NCBI RefSeq assembly: GCF_001469875.2
Contig: NZ_LOPW02000005.1
Coordinates: forward strand, 1 to 64,000
DNA from: Haloferax marisrubri
Lineage (GTDB): Archaea; Halobacteriota; Halobacteria; Halobacteriales; Haloferacaceae
Length of the DNA stretch: 64,000 nt
Direction: 5' to 3'
Shown here: positions 1 through 7,921 of the stretch, piece after piece
Numbering within the stretch: the stretch's first letter is position 1
Layout: each line of letters begins with the position of its first letter
The notes under the pieces: generated by a model
Seen by the model: only the letters and a program-made list of their open reading frames with translations
Database searches by the model: none
Told to the model about the DNA's origin: nothing
Program-made: the position numbers and the translations under genes

Positions 1-36
1 AAAGCCCACTAGACTTCGGTCTAGTGGGCTTTTTTC
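1..36 (+). terminator. UUCG-loop hairpin followed by a T tract
   Basis: A perfect 14-bp inverted repeat (1-14 with 19-32) closes on a C(TTCG)G tetraloop, the extra-stable cUUCGg form in RNA. The right arm runs into a tract of six T (30-35). It should act as an intrinsic-type terminator for a plus-strand gene left of the window. Such textbook hairpin-plus-T terminators are unusual in haloarchaea, where T-rich stretches alone usually suffice. The left arm begins with AAA, so it may also work on the minus strand, but the bases beyond it are not visible. Confidence 0.75.
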
Positions 37-339
37 ATTTACAGCGAGCGGCACGCACGTCCGCTCGACTCCCTACACTAACAGCGACCGCGTTTCGGTC
101 GCGTCTCTCCTCTCGTCCGAGAGTGGCAACGCTCTCAGTTTGCCCCGAATCCACGGACACTCGCTCGCGTTCGACTGCGAGAGTGTTTCGACGTGGCTCG
201 GTCAGTCGTTCGGCGCGAAAGTCGGCGAAATCGACAGACGAAGGCCCGATTTCGAACGCGTTGATTGGGATGAAATTCAGCGAAAACCGGGGTTACGATT
301 CTCCCCTTTTACCGTATCAGGGTTAGAAGGGAGGGTTGC
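37..339. other. intergenic region and promoter of the secreted repeat protein
   Basis: About 300 bases without a credible gene. A C/T-rich stretch ending in TTTTACC (about 305-312) sits roughly 30 bases before the ATG at 340 and is the likely TATA element. No tRNA or other RNA gene was recognised. Short open frames here lack a start context and were not accepted. Confidence 0.5.
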
Positions 340-1605
340 ATGCGCGGCAGCAAACACCTCACCGTAGTCATGGTCGTTGCGATGCTCGCCGTCGCGATGG
401 TCCCCGGGACCGTCGGTGCAGCGAGCACCGATGCCCTCCAGGTCGGCGTCACACAGGACGCCGACACGGGCGACGCGACAGTGACCGTGACGCGGAACGA
501 GACGGCCGTCGAGAACGCGACGGTCGTCGTCGAATCGAGCGGTAACTACTCCGGGAACGGAACGTACGCGACGGGCGCGAACGGAACCGTCGACCTCCCC
601 AATCCGCAGGAGCGCGTGAACGCGACGTTCACCGTCACCGAGGGGAACAACACGACCAGCACGTCCGTCGTCCTCGTCCCGCTCGACGAGTCGCTCGACA
701 TCGCCGTCGAGGCTGACGACGCGAACGACACGCTCACCGCCACCGTCACCCAGTACGGTGAGGCCGTCAAGGGCGCGTCCGTCGTGGTCAACGGGAGCGC
801 GTACGACAACGGAACGTACGAAACGGACGCCAACGGCACCGTCGAGGTCGCCGAACCGACGACCACGACGAATCTGACGTTCGTCGCGACGACCGACGGC
901 CTCACCGCCGAGACGACGGTCGCTGTCGACGCTGACGACCTCTCCATCGCCGTCTCGCAGGACGAAAACGAGTCGGTCACCATCACCGTGACCGAAGACG
1001 GCGAGGCCGTCGAGAACGCCTCGGTCGCGGTCGACGGGAACTACACGGACGCGGGCGAGTACGAGACGGACGCCAACGGTACCGTCGAACTCATCGCGCC
1101 CCTGCAGACCGTCACGGTCGATGTGACCGCTGAGTACGACGGTCTCTCCGCGGAGACGACCGCAACCCTGCAGGGCGAGGTCGCCGCGGACGATCCCTTC
1201 GGGCAGCTCGTCAGCAGCTTCGTTGAGCGACTCAAGGACACGGGTACTGACGGTCCCCTCGGACAGGCCGTCTCCGACTTCGTGACCGAGAACAACCCGG
1301 GTAACGCCGACGACAAGCGTCCGGACCACGCCGGCCCGAAGAACAGCAGCGACGGAGCTGACGGCGAGGAGGACGCACCCGGAAACTCCGGCAAGGCCAA
1401 GAACGGTAACGCGGGCGGCCCGCCGGAACACGCCAACAACGACAAGGCGAGCGACGAAGACGACGAGGAGACCGCCGAGACCGAGCAGGCCGACACCGAG
1501 GATACCGAGACCGACGACGACGCTGACGACGAGTCAGAAGACGACGACGAGTCGAACGGTAACGGCAACGGTGGTGGCCCGCCGGAACACGCCAACAACG
1601 ACTAA
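340..1605 (+). CDS. secreted acidic protein with three Ig-like/Big-type repeats
   Basis: 421 residues. Residues 1-28 form a Sec-type signal peptide (basic start, hydrophobic core, cut near AASTDA). Three related beta-sandwich-like repeats follow at about 31-113, 117-197 and 199-277, each with an A/D-NGTV core, and many Asn-X-Ser/Thr sequons suggest N-glycosylation. The C-terminal third is disordered and very acidic. It carries the motif GGPPEHANND twice (359-368 and the extreme C-terminus 412-421). The repeats resemble carboxypeptidase-regulatory or Big-like folds. An extracellular or cell-surface role is inferred; no enzyme motif is visible. ATG 340 is chosen because the signal peptide starts there. 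Confidence 0.8.
   Translation: MRGSKHLTVVMVVAMLAVAMVPGTVGAASTDALQVGVTQDADTGDATVTVTRNETAVENATVVVESSGNYSGNGTYATGANGTVDLPNPQERVNATFTVTEGNNTTSTSVVLVPLDESLDIAVEADDANDTLTATVTQYGEAVKGASVVVNGSAYDNGTYETDANGTVEVAEPTTTTNLTFVATTDGLTAETTVAVDADDLSIAVSQDENESVTITVTEDGEAVENASVAVDGNYTDAGEYETDANGTVELIAPLQTVTVDVTAEYDGLSAETTATLQGEVAADDPFGQLVSSFVERLKDTGTDGPLGQAVSDFVTENNPGNADDKRPDHAGPKNSSDGADGEEDAPGNSGKAKNGNAGGPPEHANNDKASDEDDEETAETEQADTEDTETDDDADDESEDDDESNGNGNGGGPPEHANND
1417..1602 (+). repeat. 27-bp direct repeat encoding GPPEHANND
   Basis: The same 27 bases occur at 1417-1443 and 1576-1602 within the secreted-protein gene, identical also at synonymous positions. The second copy ends at the stop codon. The identity suggests recent duplication or gene conversion rather than independent selection on the peptide. 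Confidence 0.75.
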
Positions 1606-1623
1606 CGACTCGAACACGGGTTT

Positions 1624-1640
1624 CCACGCAGCGCGCGTGG
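1624..1640 (+). terminator. weak hairpin after the secreted-protein gene
   Basis: A 6-bp GC-rich stem (CCACGC 1624-1629, GCGTGG 1635-1640) with a 5-base loop lies 19 bases after the stop codon. The T-rich sequence after it (GTCTTGGGTTTC) is only modest, so termination is a guess. Confidence 0.3.
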
Positions 1641-1750
1641 GTCTTGGGTTTCACCCTTCGTCCGCGTCCGGGCGGATACTGTGGTTCAGAGGCACCCCCA
1701 CATCCACATACGCCCCGGCCGTCGTTGTCAGAGACTGACGGTCGGACGAC

Positions 1751-2161
1751 TCACTCGCCCGACGCGACTTTTTCTATCGAAACGTCACCGAGCGCGCCGA
1801 CGAGCGCCGGCTCGACGTCGAACCGTCGAACCGCGAGCCGTGCGCCCGCGACCACGAGGTCGTCGTCGACGCGGGCGGGCGCGCCGCTCGGATACCACGC
1901 CGAGTCGTCGGACGCGCTGACGCTCGACCGAAGCGACTCCCGGAGGCGACGGTGCGCGAACAGCGTCGAGACGAACGCGAGCGACGCCGCGAGCGTGACA
2001 CCGCCGTCGTCGAACGCCGCGTCGGTCGCTTCCGCTCTGGCCGTTTCGAGCGCGCCGGCGACCGCGAGCGACTGCCTCGCGTGGTCGTCGTCGGTGAGCG
2101 CGCGTGCGAGCGCGGCGTCCTGAATCTCTCGAATCGCGGTCTCCGTCGTCGGGTCGGTCAT
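1751..2161 (-). CDS. conserved haloarchaeal protein of unknown function
   Basis: 136 residues starting MTDPTTETAI at the ATG 2159-2161. It is largely helical and Ala-rich in the N-terminal half (about 1-80), with no signal peptide, membrane segment or metal motif. It follows the 125-residue gene at 2179-2556 by 17 bases on the same strand and is probably co-transcribed with it. The frame stays open far upstream, but that overlaps the neighbour and lacks haloarchaeal protein composition, so the start at 2161 is preferred. No function can be assigned. Confidence 0.65.
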   Translation of the reverse strand: MTDPTTETAIREIQDAALARALTDDDHARQSLAVAGALETARAEATDAAFDDGGVTLAASLAFVSTLFAHRRLRESLRSSVSASDDSAWYPSGAPARVDDDLVVAGARLAVRRFDVEPALVGALGDVSIEKVASGE

Positions 2162-2178
2162 CGGTGACGCTGAGCGGT

Positions 2179-2556
2179 TCAGGCCCCGTCGAGCGGTGGC
2201 ACGCGAAGCGTGTGGTCGACGACGGTTTCGTCCGGCCGGAGCGTCACCGTCCCGAGGAACACCGTCTCGCCCTCGGCGGCGTCGGTCGCGACGGTCTGAA
2301 GCGTCTCCCGCTGGTCGAGTTGTTCCCACGTGACGCGCTCGACGAGGCGCTGGAACGCGTCGGGGTCGGTCCACCCCGAGTCGATGTCGGACGGGACGTT
2401 GACCACGAATCGGAGTTCGGTCTCGGTGACGTGGATGCCGACGCGGAACGTGTCGGCGTCGGTCGCGTCGTCCGGCGAGGGCTCGGTGGCGGCCGCGTCG
2501 TCGGTCGCGTTCGACGCGGGTGCGGTTTCGCTCGCCGTCTCGTCGGGGTCGGTCAT
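2179..2556 (-). CDS. conserved haloarchaeal protein of unknown function
   Basis: 125 residues. Residues 1-35 are a disordered Thr/Asp/Ala-rich acidic tail. Residues 36-122 look like an alternating beta/alpha domain (FRVGIHV, LRFVVNVPSD, VFLGTVTL). It has no signal peptide or transmembrane helix. It is first in a two-gene minus-strand unit and diverges from the YchF-like gene, sharing the intergenic region that holds the 29-bp palindrome at 2689-2717. Start MTDPDETASE at 2556 was chosen over an upstream ATG (2625) whose extra residues are Arg-rich and atypical. Confidence 0.65.
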   Translation of the reverse strand: MTDPDETASETAPASNATDDAAATEPSPDDATDADTFRVGIHVTETELRFVVNVPSDIDSGWTDPDAFQRLVERVTWEQLDQRETLQTVATDAAEGETVFLGTVTLRPDETVVDHTLRVPPLDGA

Positions 2557-2688
2557 GCCCGGCAGTCGGGGACGTGAAGACAAAGATGCACCGGACACGA
2601 AGGAACGACGCCAGCCACGGAACACCGTCGGTTTGTGAGTGCGACCCGGTCCCTGCCCGCCACGAACCCGCCGACGGAGTCGGTTCTC

Positions 2689-2717
2689 CCACGCTCGACC
2701 CCGGGGGTCGAGCGTGG
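2689..2717. promoter_or_regulatory. 29-bp perfect palindrome between divergent genes
   Basis: Two perfect 14-base arms (2689-2702 and 2704-2717) flank one G. The core is GACCCCGGGGGTC. It lies 132 bases upstream of the 2556 start and 100 bases upstream of the YchF-like gene. A divergent promoter region argues for an operator or a nucleoid-protein site rather than a terminator, and no T tract follows on either strand. Confidence 0.6.
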
Positions 2718-2816
2718 ATAATCACCCTCCTCGACCCCGATAGCGTGTGAATTTCACGCACAGCGAGACGAACGTCGAACGGTTATTAGCGTTCGAGACA
2801 CCAGTCCGACCAACGA

Positions 2817-4007
2817 ATGAGTTACAAGATCGGTCTCGTCGGAAAACCGTCCGTCGGGAAGTCGAGTTTCTTCAACGCGGCGACGATGAACGACGTGCCC
2901 GAGGGCGCGTATCCGTTTACGACTATCGACCCCTCCATCGGCGAGGCGTACGTCCGCGTCGAGTGTGCGGCCCCGGAGTTCGACGAGTCGTGTACGCCCT
3001 CGGTCGGCTACTGCGACCACGGCATGCGGTTCGTCCCCGTCAAACTCGTGGACGTGGCGGGGCTCATCCCCGGCGCGCACGAAGGCAAGGGCCTCGGGAA
3101 CCAGTTCCTCACCGACCTCAACGAGGCGGACGTGCTCGTCCACGTCGTGGACTTCTCCGGTGAGACGGACATCGAAGGTGAGGCGACGGAGGGCCACGAC
3201 CCCCGCGAGGACATCGACTTCCTCGAAAACGAACTGGACATGTGGTATCTCGACGTCCTCGAGAAGGGTATCGACCGCTACCGCTCGGGCTATCACGGCG
3301 AGGACAAGGACATCGAAGTCGACCTCGCGGAGCAGATGTCCGCGTTCAAGACGAACAAGGACGAAATCAAGCAGATAATCCTTTCTCTCGGTCTGGAACT
3401 CGACCCCGACGAGTGGGACGACGCGGACAAGGAGTCGCTCGCCCGCGAGATTCGAAAGCGCACGAAGCCGATCATCATCGCGGCGAACAAGATGGACAAG
3501 CCGGTCTCTCAGGAGAACTACGAGGAAATCACGGCGGACCCCGACTACGAGCACCTGACGTTCGTCCCCACCTCGGCGCACGCCGAGAAGGCGCTGAAGA
3601 AGGCCGACGAGGGCGGCGTCGTCGACTACCGCCCCGGCGACGACGACTTCGACATCGTCGGCGACGTGAGCGACGAACAGGAGGCGGGTCTCGAACAGAT
3701 ACGCGAGTTCGTCACCGAGTTCGGCGGCACGGGCGTCCAGCAGTCGCTCGAGAACGCGCTGTTCGACGTGATGGGCGCCATCGCCATCTTCCCCGGGAGC
3801 GCGAACGGTAAGAGCGACTCGCAGGGCGTCTTCCGCGACTGCTTTATCCTCCCCGAGGGCTCGACCACCGAGGACTTCGCGTACCACCTACACTCCGACA
3901 TCGGCGACGGTCTCCTCCACGGTATCGACTGCCACTCGAAGCGCCAAATCGGGTCGGACCACGAACTCACACACCGTGACGTGGTCGAAATCGTCTCGAC
4001 GAACTGA
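2817..4007 (+). CDS. YchF/OLA1-family translation-associated GTPase
   Basis: 396 residues, the normal length for the archaeal family. P-loop GKPSVGKS is at 9-16, the switch II motif DVAG at 79-82 and the base-specificity motif NKMD at 224-227. A helical insertion lies around 130-210 and a TGS-type domain at the C-terminus (about 315-394). OLA1/YchF proteins bind ribosomes and hydrolyse ATP or GTP; NKMD here favours guanine recognition. A TATA-like TTATTA at 2783-2788 implies a nearly leaderless transcript. It stands alone on the plus strand, divergent from the pair to its left. Confidence 0.93.
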   Translation: MSYKIGLVGKPSVGKSSFFNAATMNDVPEGAYPFTTIDPSIGEAYVRVECAAPEFDESCTPSVGYCDHGMRFVPVKLVDVAGLIPGAHEGKGLGNQFLTDLNEADVLVHVVDFSGETDIEGEATEGHDPREDIDFLENELDMWYLDVLEKGIDRYRSGYHGEDKDIEVDLAEQMSAFKTNKDEIKQIILSLGLELDPDEWDDADKESLAREIRKRTKPIIIAANKMDKPVSQENYEEITADPDYEHLTFVPTSAHAEKALKKADEGGVVDYRPGDDDFDIVGDVSDEQEAGLEQIREFVTEFGGTGVQQSLENALFDVMGAIAIFPGSANGKSDSQGVFRDCFILPEGSTTEDFAYHLHSDIGDGLLHGIDCHSKRQIGSDHELTHRDVVEIVSTN

Positions 4008-4061
4008 CTCTCTCGGACGCCAACCGCAACACCGTTATATCCGTGGCTGTAGGACCCGGGT

Positions 4062-4445
4062 ATGGGTGAGGCCGAAACGACGGCCGCGACACTTGACGTC
4101 GAGATTGGGGGTCTCGGCGGCGAAGTGACGCTGGCCGACTTGTTCCCGTCGTCGTGGGTCGAGTCACATTGTCAGGCGGCATCGATTAGTGAATTCCTCG
4201 AAGAGAGCGGTTTCGCGGTCGCAGACCAGGAGTCGTTCGAGTCGATACCGACCCACGAGTTGGACCGGTACGTCGACGCGAACACCGAGTTCGACGACTG
4301 GCAGGCGATGCTCTCCGCCGGCGTCGAGCGCTACGTGCTCGAACAGGCGGGCACCGGCGACACGGCCGCCGACGAACTCGAGGCGGTCGAGGGGAGCGAC
4401 TCGGCGGAGGCCGAGACCGAAGACTCCCTCGAAGCCGGCGTCTGA
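4062..4445 (+). CDS. conserved haloarchaeal protein of unknown function
   Basis: 127 residues, acidic (about 15 percent Glu), cytosolic by composition. Residues 10-95 look like a folded mixed alpha/beta unit; the last 30 residues are a disordered Glu/Ala tail. TATA-like TTATATCC at 4034-4041 lies 25 bases before the ATG, consistent with a leaderless message and supporting this start. No motif identifies a function. Confidence 0.65.
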   Translation: MGEAETTAATLDVEIGGLGGEVTLADLFPSSWVESHCQAASISEFLEESGFAVADQESFESIPTHELDRYVDANTEFDDWQAMLSAGVERYVLEQAGTGDTAADELEAVEGSDSAEAETEDSLEAGV

Positions 4446-4490
4446 ACGCGGGCGCGGGCGCTGAGCCGGACGACGGGAAGGGGACTCGGT

Positions 4491-5105
4491 TCAGGCGGAG
4501 TTGTTCTGTTCGGTGTCGTCGACGAGCGCCGCACCGCGGGCGAGCGCGTCGTCCCACCAGTCGCAGTCGCGAGCGTCGGCCACGGACAGCGGCGCGTCGG
4601 GTTCTTCGGGCCGGTCGCCCAGGTCGAGGCTCCACCACTCCACGTCGTGCCACGCGTCGTGTTTGTAGCCGACGCGCTCGAAGCGGCCGACGCGCTCGAA
4701 GCCGAACGACTCGTGGAAGGCGATGCTCGCGGGGTTCGGCGTCGTGATGACGGCGACGGCCGAGACGTAGCCCTGCCGTTCGAGCAGGGCTAAAAGCGCC
4801 GTGTAGAGGCCGCGGGCGACGCCGCGGCGCTGGAAGTCCGGGTGGACGTAAATCGAGGTCTCGACGGCCCACTGGTAGGCGATACGCTCTCGAATCGCTC
4901 CGGCGTAGGCGTAGCCGGCCACCTCGCCGTCGAGTTCGCAGACGAGCCACGGGTAGCCGGTCTTCTTCTCCAGTTTCGCTTCGAGGTCCGCGACGCTCGG
5001 CGGGTCGTAGGCGAACGAAATCGCGGTGTCCTCGACGAACGGCGCGTAAATCTCCCGAATCGCGGGGAGGTCGGACGCCGTCGCCGCGCGGAGGCGGACA
5101 GTCAT
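4491..5105 (-). CDS. GNAT N-acetyltransferase, phosphinothricin-acetyltransferase type
   Basis: 204 residues. The fold runs from VRLRAATASD to about residue 165, with the acetyl-CoA loop QRRGVARGL at 92-100 and the typical PAT signature TTPNPASIAFHESFGF at 121-136, which continues into the WHDVEWW segment (152-158). The family acetylates phosphinothricin, methionine sulfoximine or related small amines. The natural substrate in haloarchaea is not known. The last 40 residues extend beyond the usual PAT end. It is followed on the same strand by the amidohydrolase at 5219-6532, but the order suggests separate promoters. Confidence 0.88.
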   Translation of the reverse strand: MTVRLRAATASDLPAIREIYAPFVEDTAISFAYDPPSVADLEAKLEKKTGYPWLVCELDGEVAGYAYAGAIRERIAYQWAVETSIYVHPDFQRRGVARGLYTALLALLERQGYVSAVAVITTPNPASIAFHESFGFERVGRFERVGYKHDAWHDVEWWSLDLGDRPEEPDAPLSVADARDCDWWDDALARGAALVDDTEQNNSA

Positions 5106-5218
5106 GACTCAGGTGGGGTCGCGCGGAGAGAAAGATGCGACGATGGCGGCGGGCCTCGCGGGTGCGGCCGTCGCGTACGAGGTTGGTCTCGCGAGGCGGT
5201 CTCGTGAGTGGGGTTCCC

Positions 5219-6532
5219 TCAGTCGCCCGTCGGTGCCGCGTCGAGGCCGTCGGCGACCGCCTGCGCCCGCTCGCGGATGTCGTCGGCGTCCGCGCGGACG
5301 TGTTCGCCTCCGTCGTAGAGCACGTCGCCGTCGACCATGGTGAACACCACGTCGTCGCCGTGGGCGGAGAACACGAGGTGCGAAAGCACGTCGTGTATCG
5401 GCGTCGCGCGGGTGAGGTCGGTGTCGATACCGACGATGTCGGCTTTCCACCCCTCGCGGAGTTCGCCGACGCGGTCGAAGCCGGCGGCCTTCGCGCCGTT
5501 TCGCGTCGCCATCTGGAAGACGGTCGCGGCGGGCGTGCTCGTCGGGTCGAGCGCGTCGACCTTCTGGAGGAGACTGGCCTGCCGCATCTCGGTGAAGGGG
5601 TCGAGCGTGTTGTTGCACGGCGGGCCGTCGTTGCCGAGCGCGACGTTGATACCGCGGTCGAGGTAGTCGGGAATCGGCGCGATGCCCGACGCGAGTTTCA
5701 TATTCGACGACGGGCAGTAGGTGACGTGCGTGCCGGTCTCGGCGAGGACCTCACGCTCTGACTCGTCGGTGTGGACGCAGTGGGCCAGTACCACGTCGTC
5801 GCCGGTGATACCGACTTCGTCGAGCCAATGGATGTTGCGCATGCCCGTCTCCGCCTCGACGGTGGCGATTTCGTCGCGGTTCTCGCTCGCGTGCGTGTGG
5901 ATGCGGACGCCCTCGTACCGGTCTGCGAGTTCGCGGACGCCCCGCAGACACGCTTCGGAGCAGGTGACGGCGAACCGGGGCGTGACGGCGTACTGGATGC
6001 GGCCGCCGAAGCCGTCGTGGTAGCGCTCGATGAGGCGCTCGGACTCGGCGAGGCCCGCGTCGGTGTCTTCCTGTAACCCCTCGGGCGCGTTCGTGTCCAT
6101 GAGCACCTTGCCGATGCGTCCGCGGATGCCCATCTCGCCCGCGGCCTCGAACGCCTGCTCGGCGTGTCGGACCGAGAGGTGGTCGACGACTGTCGTCGTC
6201 CCGGACTCGATGCATTCGAGATAGCCGAGTTCGGCGGCGACGCGCATCCCCTCGGCGTCGAGACCCGCCTCCATCGGGAGCACGTGGTCGAACAGCCAGT
6301 CCAGCAGTTCGGTGTCGTCGGCGATGCCGCGGCCGAGCGACTGCACCGAGTGGACGTGCCCGCCGACCAGCCCCGGCGCGACGATACCGAACTCGCGTCG
6401 CTCGTGGTCTGGATACCGCTCTGTCAGGCCCGAGCGCGCTCCGACCGCGACGATTCGGTCGCCGTCGACGACGACGGCCCCCTCTTCGATGATGGTGGAC
6501 GCGTCGATGACCACCGTTCCCGCGAGTAACAT
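5219..6532 (-). CDS. amidohydrolase, nucleoside/aminohydrolase deaminase group
   Basis: 437 residues of the COG0402 type (S-adenosylhomocysteine, 5'-deoxyadenosine, guanine or chlorohydrolase-like deaminases). Metal ligands and catalytic residues are visible: H59-V-H61, H212-T-H214 (HTHASEN), H251 in HCVH, and D302 in GNDG. The Glu in HASE (217) is the expected proton shuttle. The mononuclear zinc or iron site should deaminate a purine-like base or nucleoside; 5'-deoxyadenosine or SAH deaminase is the best guess. TATA-like CTATTTTACG (minus strand, 6557-6566) fits the ATG at 6532. Confidence 0.85.
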   Translation of the reverse strand: MLLAGTVVIDASTIIEEGAVVVDGDRIVAVGARSGLTERYPDHERREFGIVAPGLVGGHVHSVQSLGRGIADDTELLDWLFDHVLPMEAGLDAEGMRVAAELGYLECIESGTTTVVDHLSVRHAEQAFEAAGEMGIRGRIGKVLMDTNAPEGLQEDTDAGLAESERLIERYHDGFGGRIQYAVTPRFAVTCSEACLRGVRELADRYEGVRIHTHASENRDEIATVEAETGMRNIHWLDEVGITGDDVVLAHCVHTDESEREVLAETGTHVTYCPSSNMKLASGIAPIPDYLDRGINVALGNDGPPCNNTLDPFTEMRQASLLQKVDALDPTSTPAATVFQMATRNGAKAAGFDRVGELREGWKADIVGIDTDLTRATPIHDVLSHLVFSAHGDDVVFTMVDGDVLYDGGEHVRADADDIRERAQAVADGLDAAPTGD

Positions 6533-6784
6533 TCTTGTGCGGGTAGACGACCGGGCGTAAAATAGGTGGTGACCCGGCCGCCGTCCGAGGTTGGTTGGAG
6601 TGATCGGGTGCGGTCGGTGGTGGGGTTGGGGTTGGTCGGAACCGGACCCCGTGGACGAACGGACCTGCGGGACGCGAACGCGTGTTCGAAAGAGCGAGTG
6701 GAAACCACGCCTGACGGGTCACGCGCCGCGTCGGTGTCCGTCCGTCGCGATTCTCACTCCGTGCCCGACGACCCTCATCGTTAC

Positions 6785-6800
6785 GTTAGCACCTGCTAAC
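6785..6800. promoter_or_regulatory. operator-like palindrome, copy 1
   Basis: GTTAGCACCTGCTAAC: perfect 7-base arms around CC. Its 14-base core matches the second site at 6869-6882 at 12 of 14 positions. The shared form is TTAGnACnTGCTAA. The centre-to-centre distance is about 83 bases, close to eight helical turns. Confidence 0.6.
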
Positions 6801-6862
6801 TCACTCAGGAGTAACGGACGAAAGCCGATTCTAGTTCCAGGTGAGCCCCAAACGAAGCAGGT

Positions 6863-6882
6863 GATAAATTAGTACATGCTAA
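6863..6882 (+). promoter_or_regulatory. TATA-like box and operator-like palindrome, copy 2
   Basis: GATAAATTA at 6863-6871 is the likely TATA element of the regulator gene. It overlaps TTAGTACATGCTAA (6869-6882), the second copy of the palindrome. A protein bound here would block TBP/TFB or the start site, so autorepression by the adjacent regulator is a natural hypothesis. Confidence 0.55.
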
Positions 6883-6909
6883 GTTCCTCCGCGACAGAGT
6901 AACCGATGA

Positions 6910-7629
6910 ATGCGTGAGTTCGAATTCGTCGTTCGCTTTTCCGAGGGCACCGACGAGCTGATGGACCTGTTTTACGAGTATCCGAGTCTGCGCTCCCGGT
7001 CGTCGGTCTGTTCGTCCACGGAGGACGTGATGTGGCGGGTCGACCACGTCGTCGGCACGCCGGAGGCGCTGTCGGCGTTCGAGGAGGTGTTCCTCGACGA
7101 GACGCGGTGCAACGAGTGTCTCGACGCCCCCGACTGCCACACCCACCGCAACTACCACGTCCTCGACCGGTCGGACAACTCGATGACCGTCTACACCTAC
7201 CGCGAGGAGGTGAGCAACTGCCACTCGATTCCGCGCTACGTGCTCGAACACGTGGGACCGGGCGTCATCTTCGAGTCGTCTCGCCGCGCGGGCGCGTACC
7301 GCTGGCGCATCCTCTACCCCGGCGACCACCCGCTCGGCGAACTGTACGAGACCATCGAAGCGCAACTCAGAGAGGGTCTGCAGTTGGACGTCGAGCACCT
7401 TTCGAGCGCCGGTAACTGGGACGCCGAGTCGCGCATCGCGGCCGACCTCTCGTCGGCCCACTGGGAGGCGCTCGAAACCGCCGTCGAACACGGCTACTAC
7501 GAGCGCCCGCGCAAGGTGACCGTCGAGGACCTCAGCGAAGTGCTCGACGTGCCGCGCTCGACGGTTCAGTACCGACTGCGAACCGCCGAGGACCTCGTGA
7601 TGTCGCAACTCGGCGACCCGGAGGCGTAG
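6910..7629 (+). CDS. Bat-type HTH-10 transcriptional regulator with Cys/His cluster
   Basis: 239 residues. The C-terminal 55 residues (about 180-235) form the HTH_10 DNA-binding domain of the bacterio-opsin activator family (VTVEDLSEVLDVPRSTVQYRL). The N-terminal sensory part carries C34, C67-X2-C70-X5-C76-H77-X-H79 and C104-H105, a possible metal or redox site. Start 6910 is used because ATG 6906 is followed at once by a stop. The gene is divergent from the amidohydrolase and sits behind two palindromes, so it may regulate itself and possibly its neighbour. The ligand is unknown. Confidence 0.85.
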   Translation: MREFEFVVRFSEGTDELMDLFYEYPSLRSRSSVCSSTEDVMWRVDHVVGTPEALSAFEEVFLDETRCNECLDAPDCHTHRNYHVLDRSDNSMTVYTYREEVSNCHSIPRYVLEHVGPGVIFESSRRAGAYRWRILYPGDHPLGELYETIEAQLREGLQLDVEHLSSAGNWDAESRIAADLSSAHWEALETAVEHGYYERPRKVTVEDLSEVLDVPRSTVQYRLRTAEDLVMSQLGDPEA

Positions 7630-7742
7630 CCGGAGGACAACGCTCGGAGACGTCGGCTCGAACCCGCACGCGACGACGGACCAGCGATAGCGCACACGCT
7701 CGTCGGTCAAGTCAGGCGTCGCAGTCGTATTTCGGACTCGAA

Positions 7743-7800
7743 CGCTCGCTGTCGCTCGCGGTTCGGGAATTGAGAGAAGTGCTCCGTCAGGGATTCGAAC
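7743..7800. repeat. direct repeat copy 1, including a tRNA-Glu 3' fragment
   Basis: 58 bases matching 7864-7921 with one mismatch. The right-hand 21 bases (7780-7800) repeat the 3' end of the tRNA-Glu gene (T loop to discriminator). The other 37 repeat its 3' flank. This is the shape of an att-site pair, though only 63 bases separate the copies. Confidence 0.75.
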
Positions 7801-7863
7801 TCACTCGCAACGCGCTGCGTTGCTCGCTGCTCGAACCCTTCTGTTGCATCTCGGGCCAGAACA
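7801..7863. other. spacer between the tRNA-anchored repeats
   Basis: 63 bases with a perfect 6-bp hairpin (CAACGC 7808-7813, GCGTTG 7817-7822) and a TCGAACCCTT string at 7831-7840 resembling the T arm of a tRNA read on the minus strand. No integrase or other gene is present nearby. Confidence 0.5.
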
Positions 7864-7921
7864 CGCTCGCTGTCGCTCGCGGTTCGGGAGTTGAGAGAAG
7901 TGCTCCGTCAGGGATTCGAAC
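7864..7921. repeat. direct repeat copy 2, overlapping the tRNA-Glu 3' end
   Basis: Partner of 7743-7800. Bases 7901-7921 belong to the intact tRNA gene; the remainder is its 3' flank. Confidence 0.75.

Larger units (their letters stand above)
6533..6909. other. intergenic control region with two operator-like palindromes
   Basis: 377 bases between the divergent amidohydrolase and Bat-type regulator genes. It holds the amidohydrolase promoter (6557-6566), a G-rich run at about 6611-6640 (GGTGGTGGGGTTGGGGTTGG), and two copies of a TTAG-type palindrome near the regulator. No gene was found. Confidence 0.6.

Noticed and set aside
6611-6640. G-rich run upstream of the Bat-type regulator as a quadruplex.
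   Set aside because: Runs are short and irregular, and similar GC-rich stretches are common here.
7743-7800. A second tRNA-Glu or tRNA pseudogene.
   Set aside because: Only 21 bases of the tRNA 3' end are present with no acceptor, D or anticodon arm, so it is noted only as a repeat.
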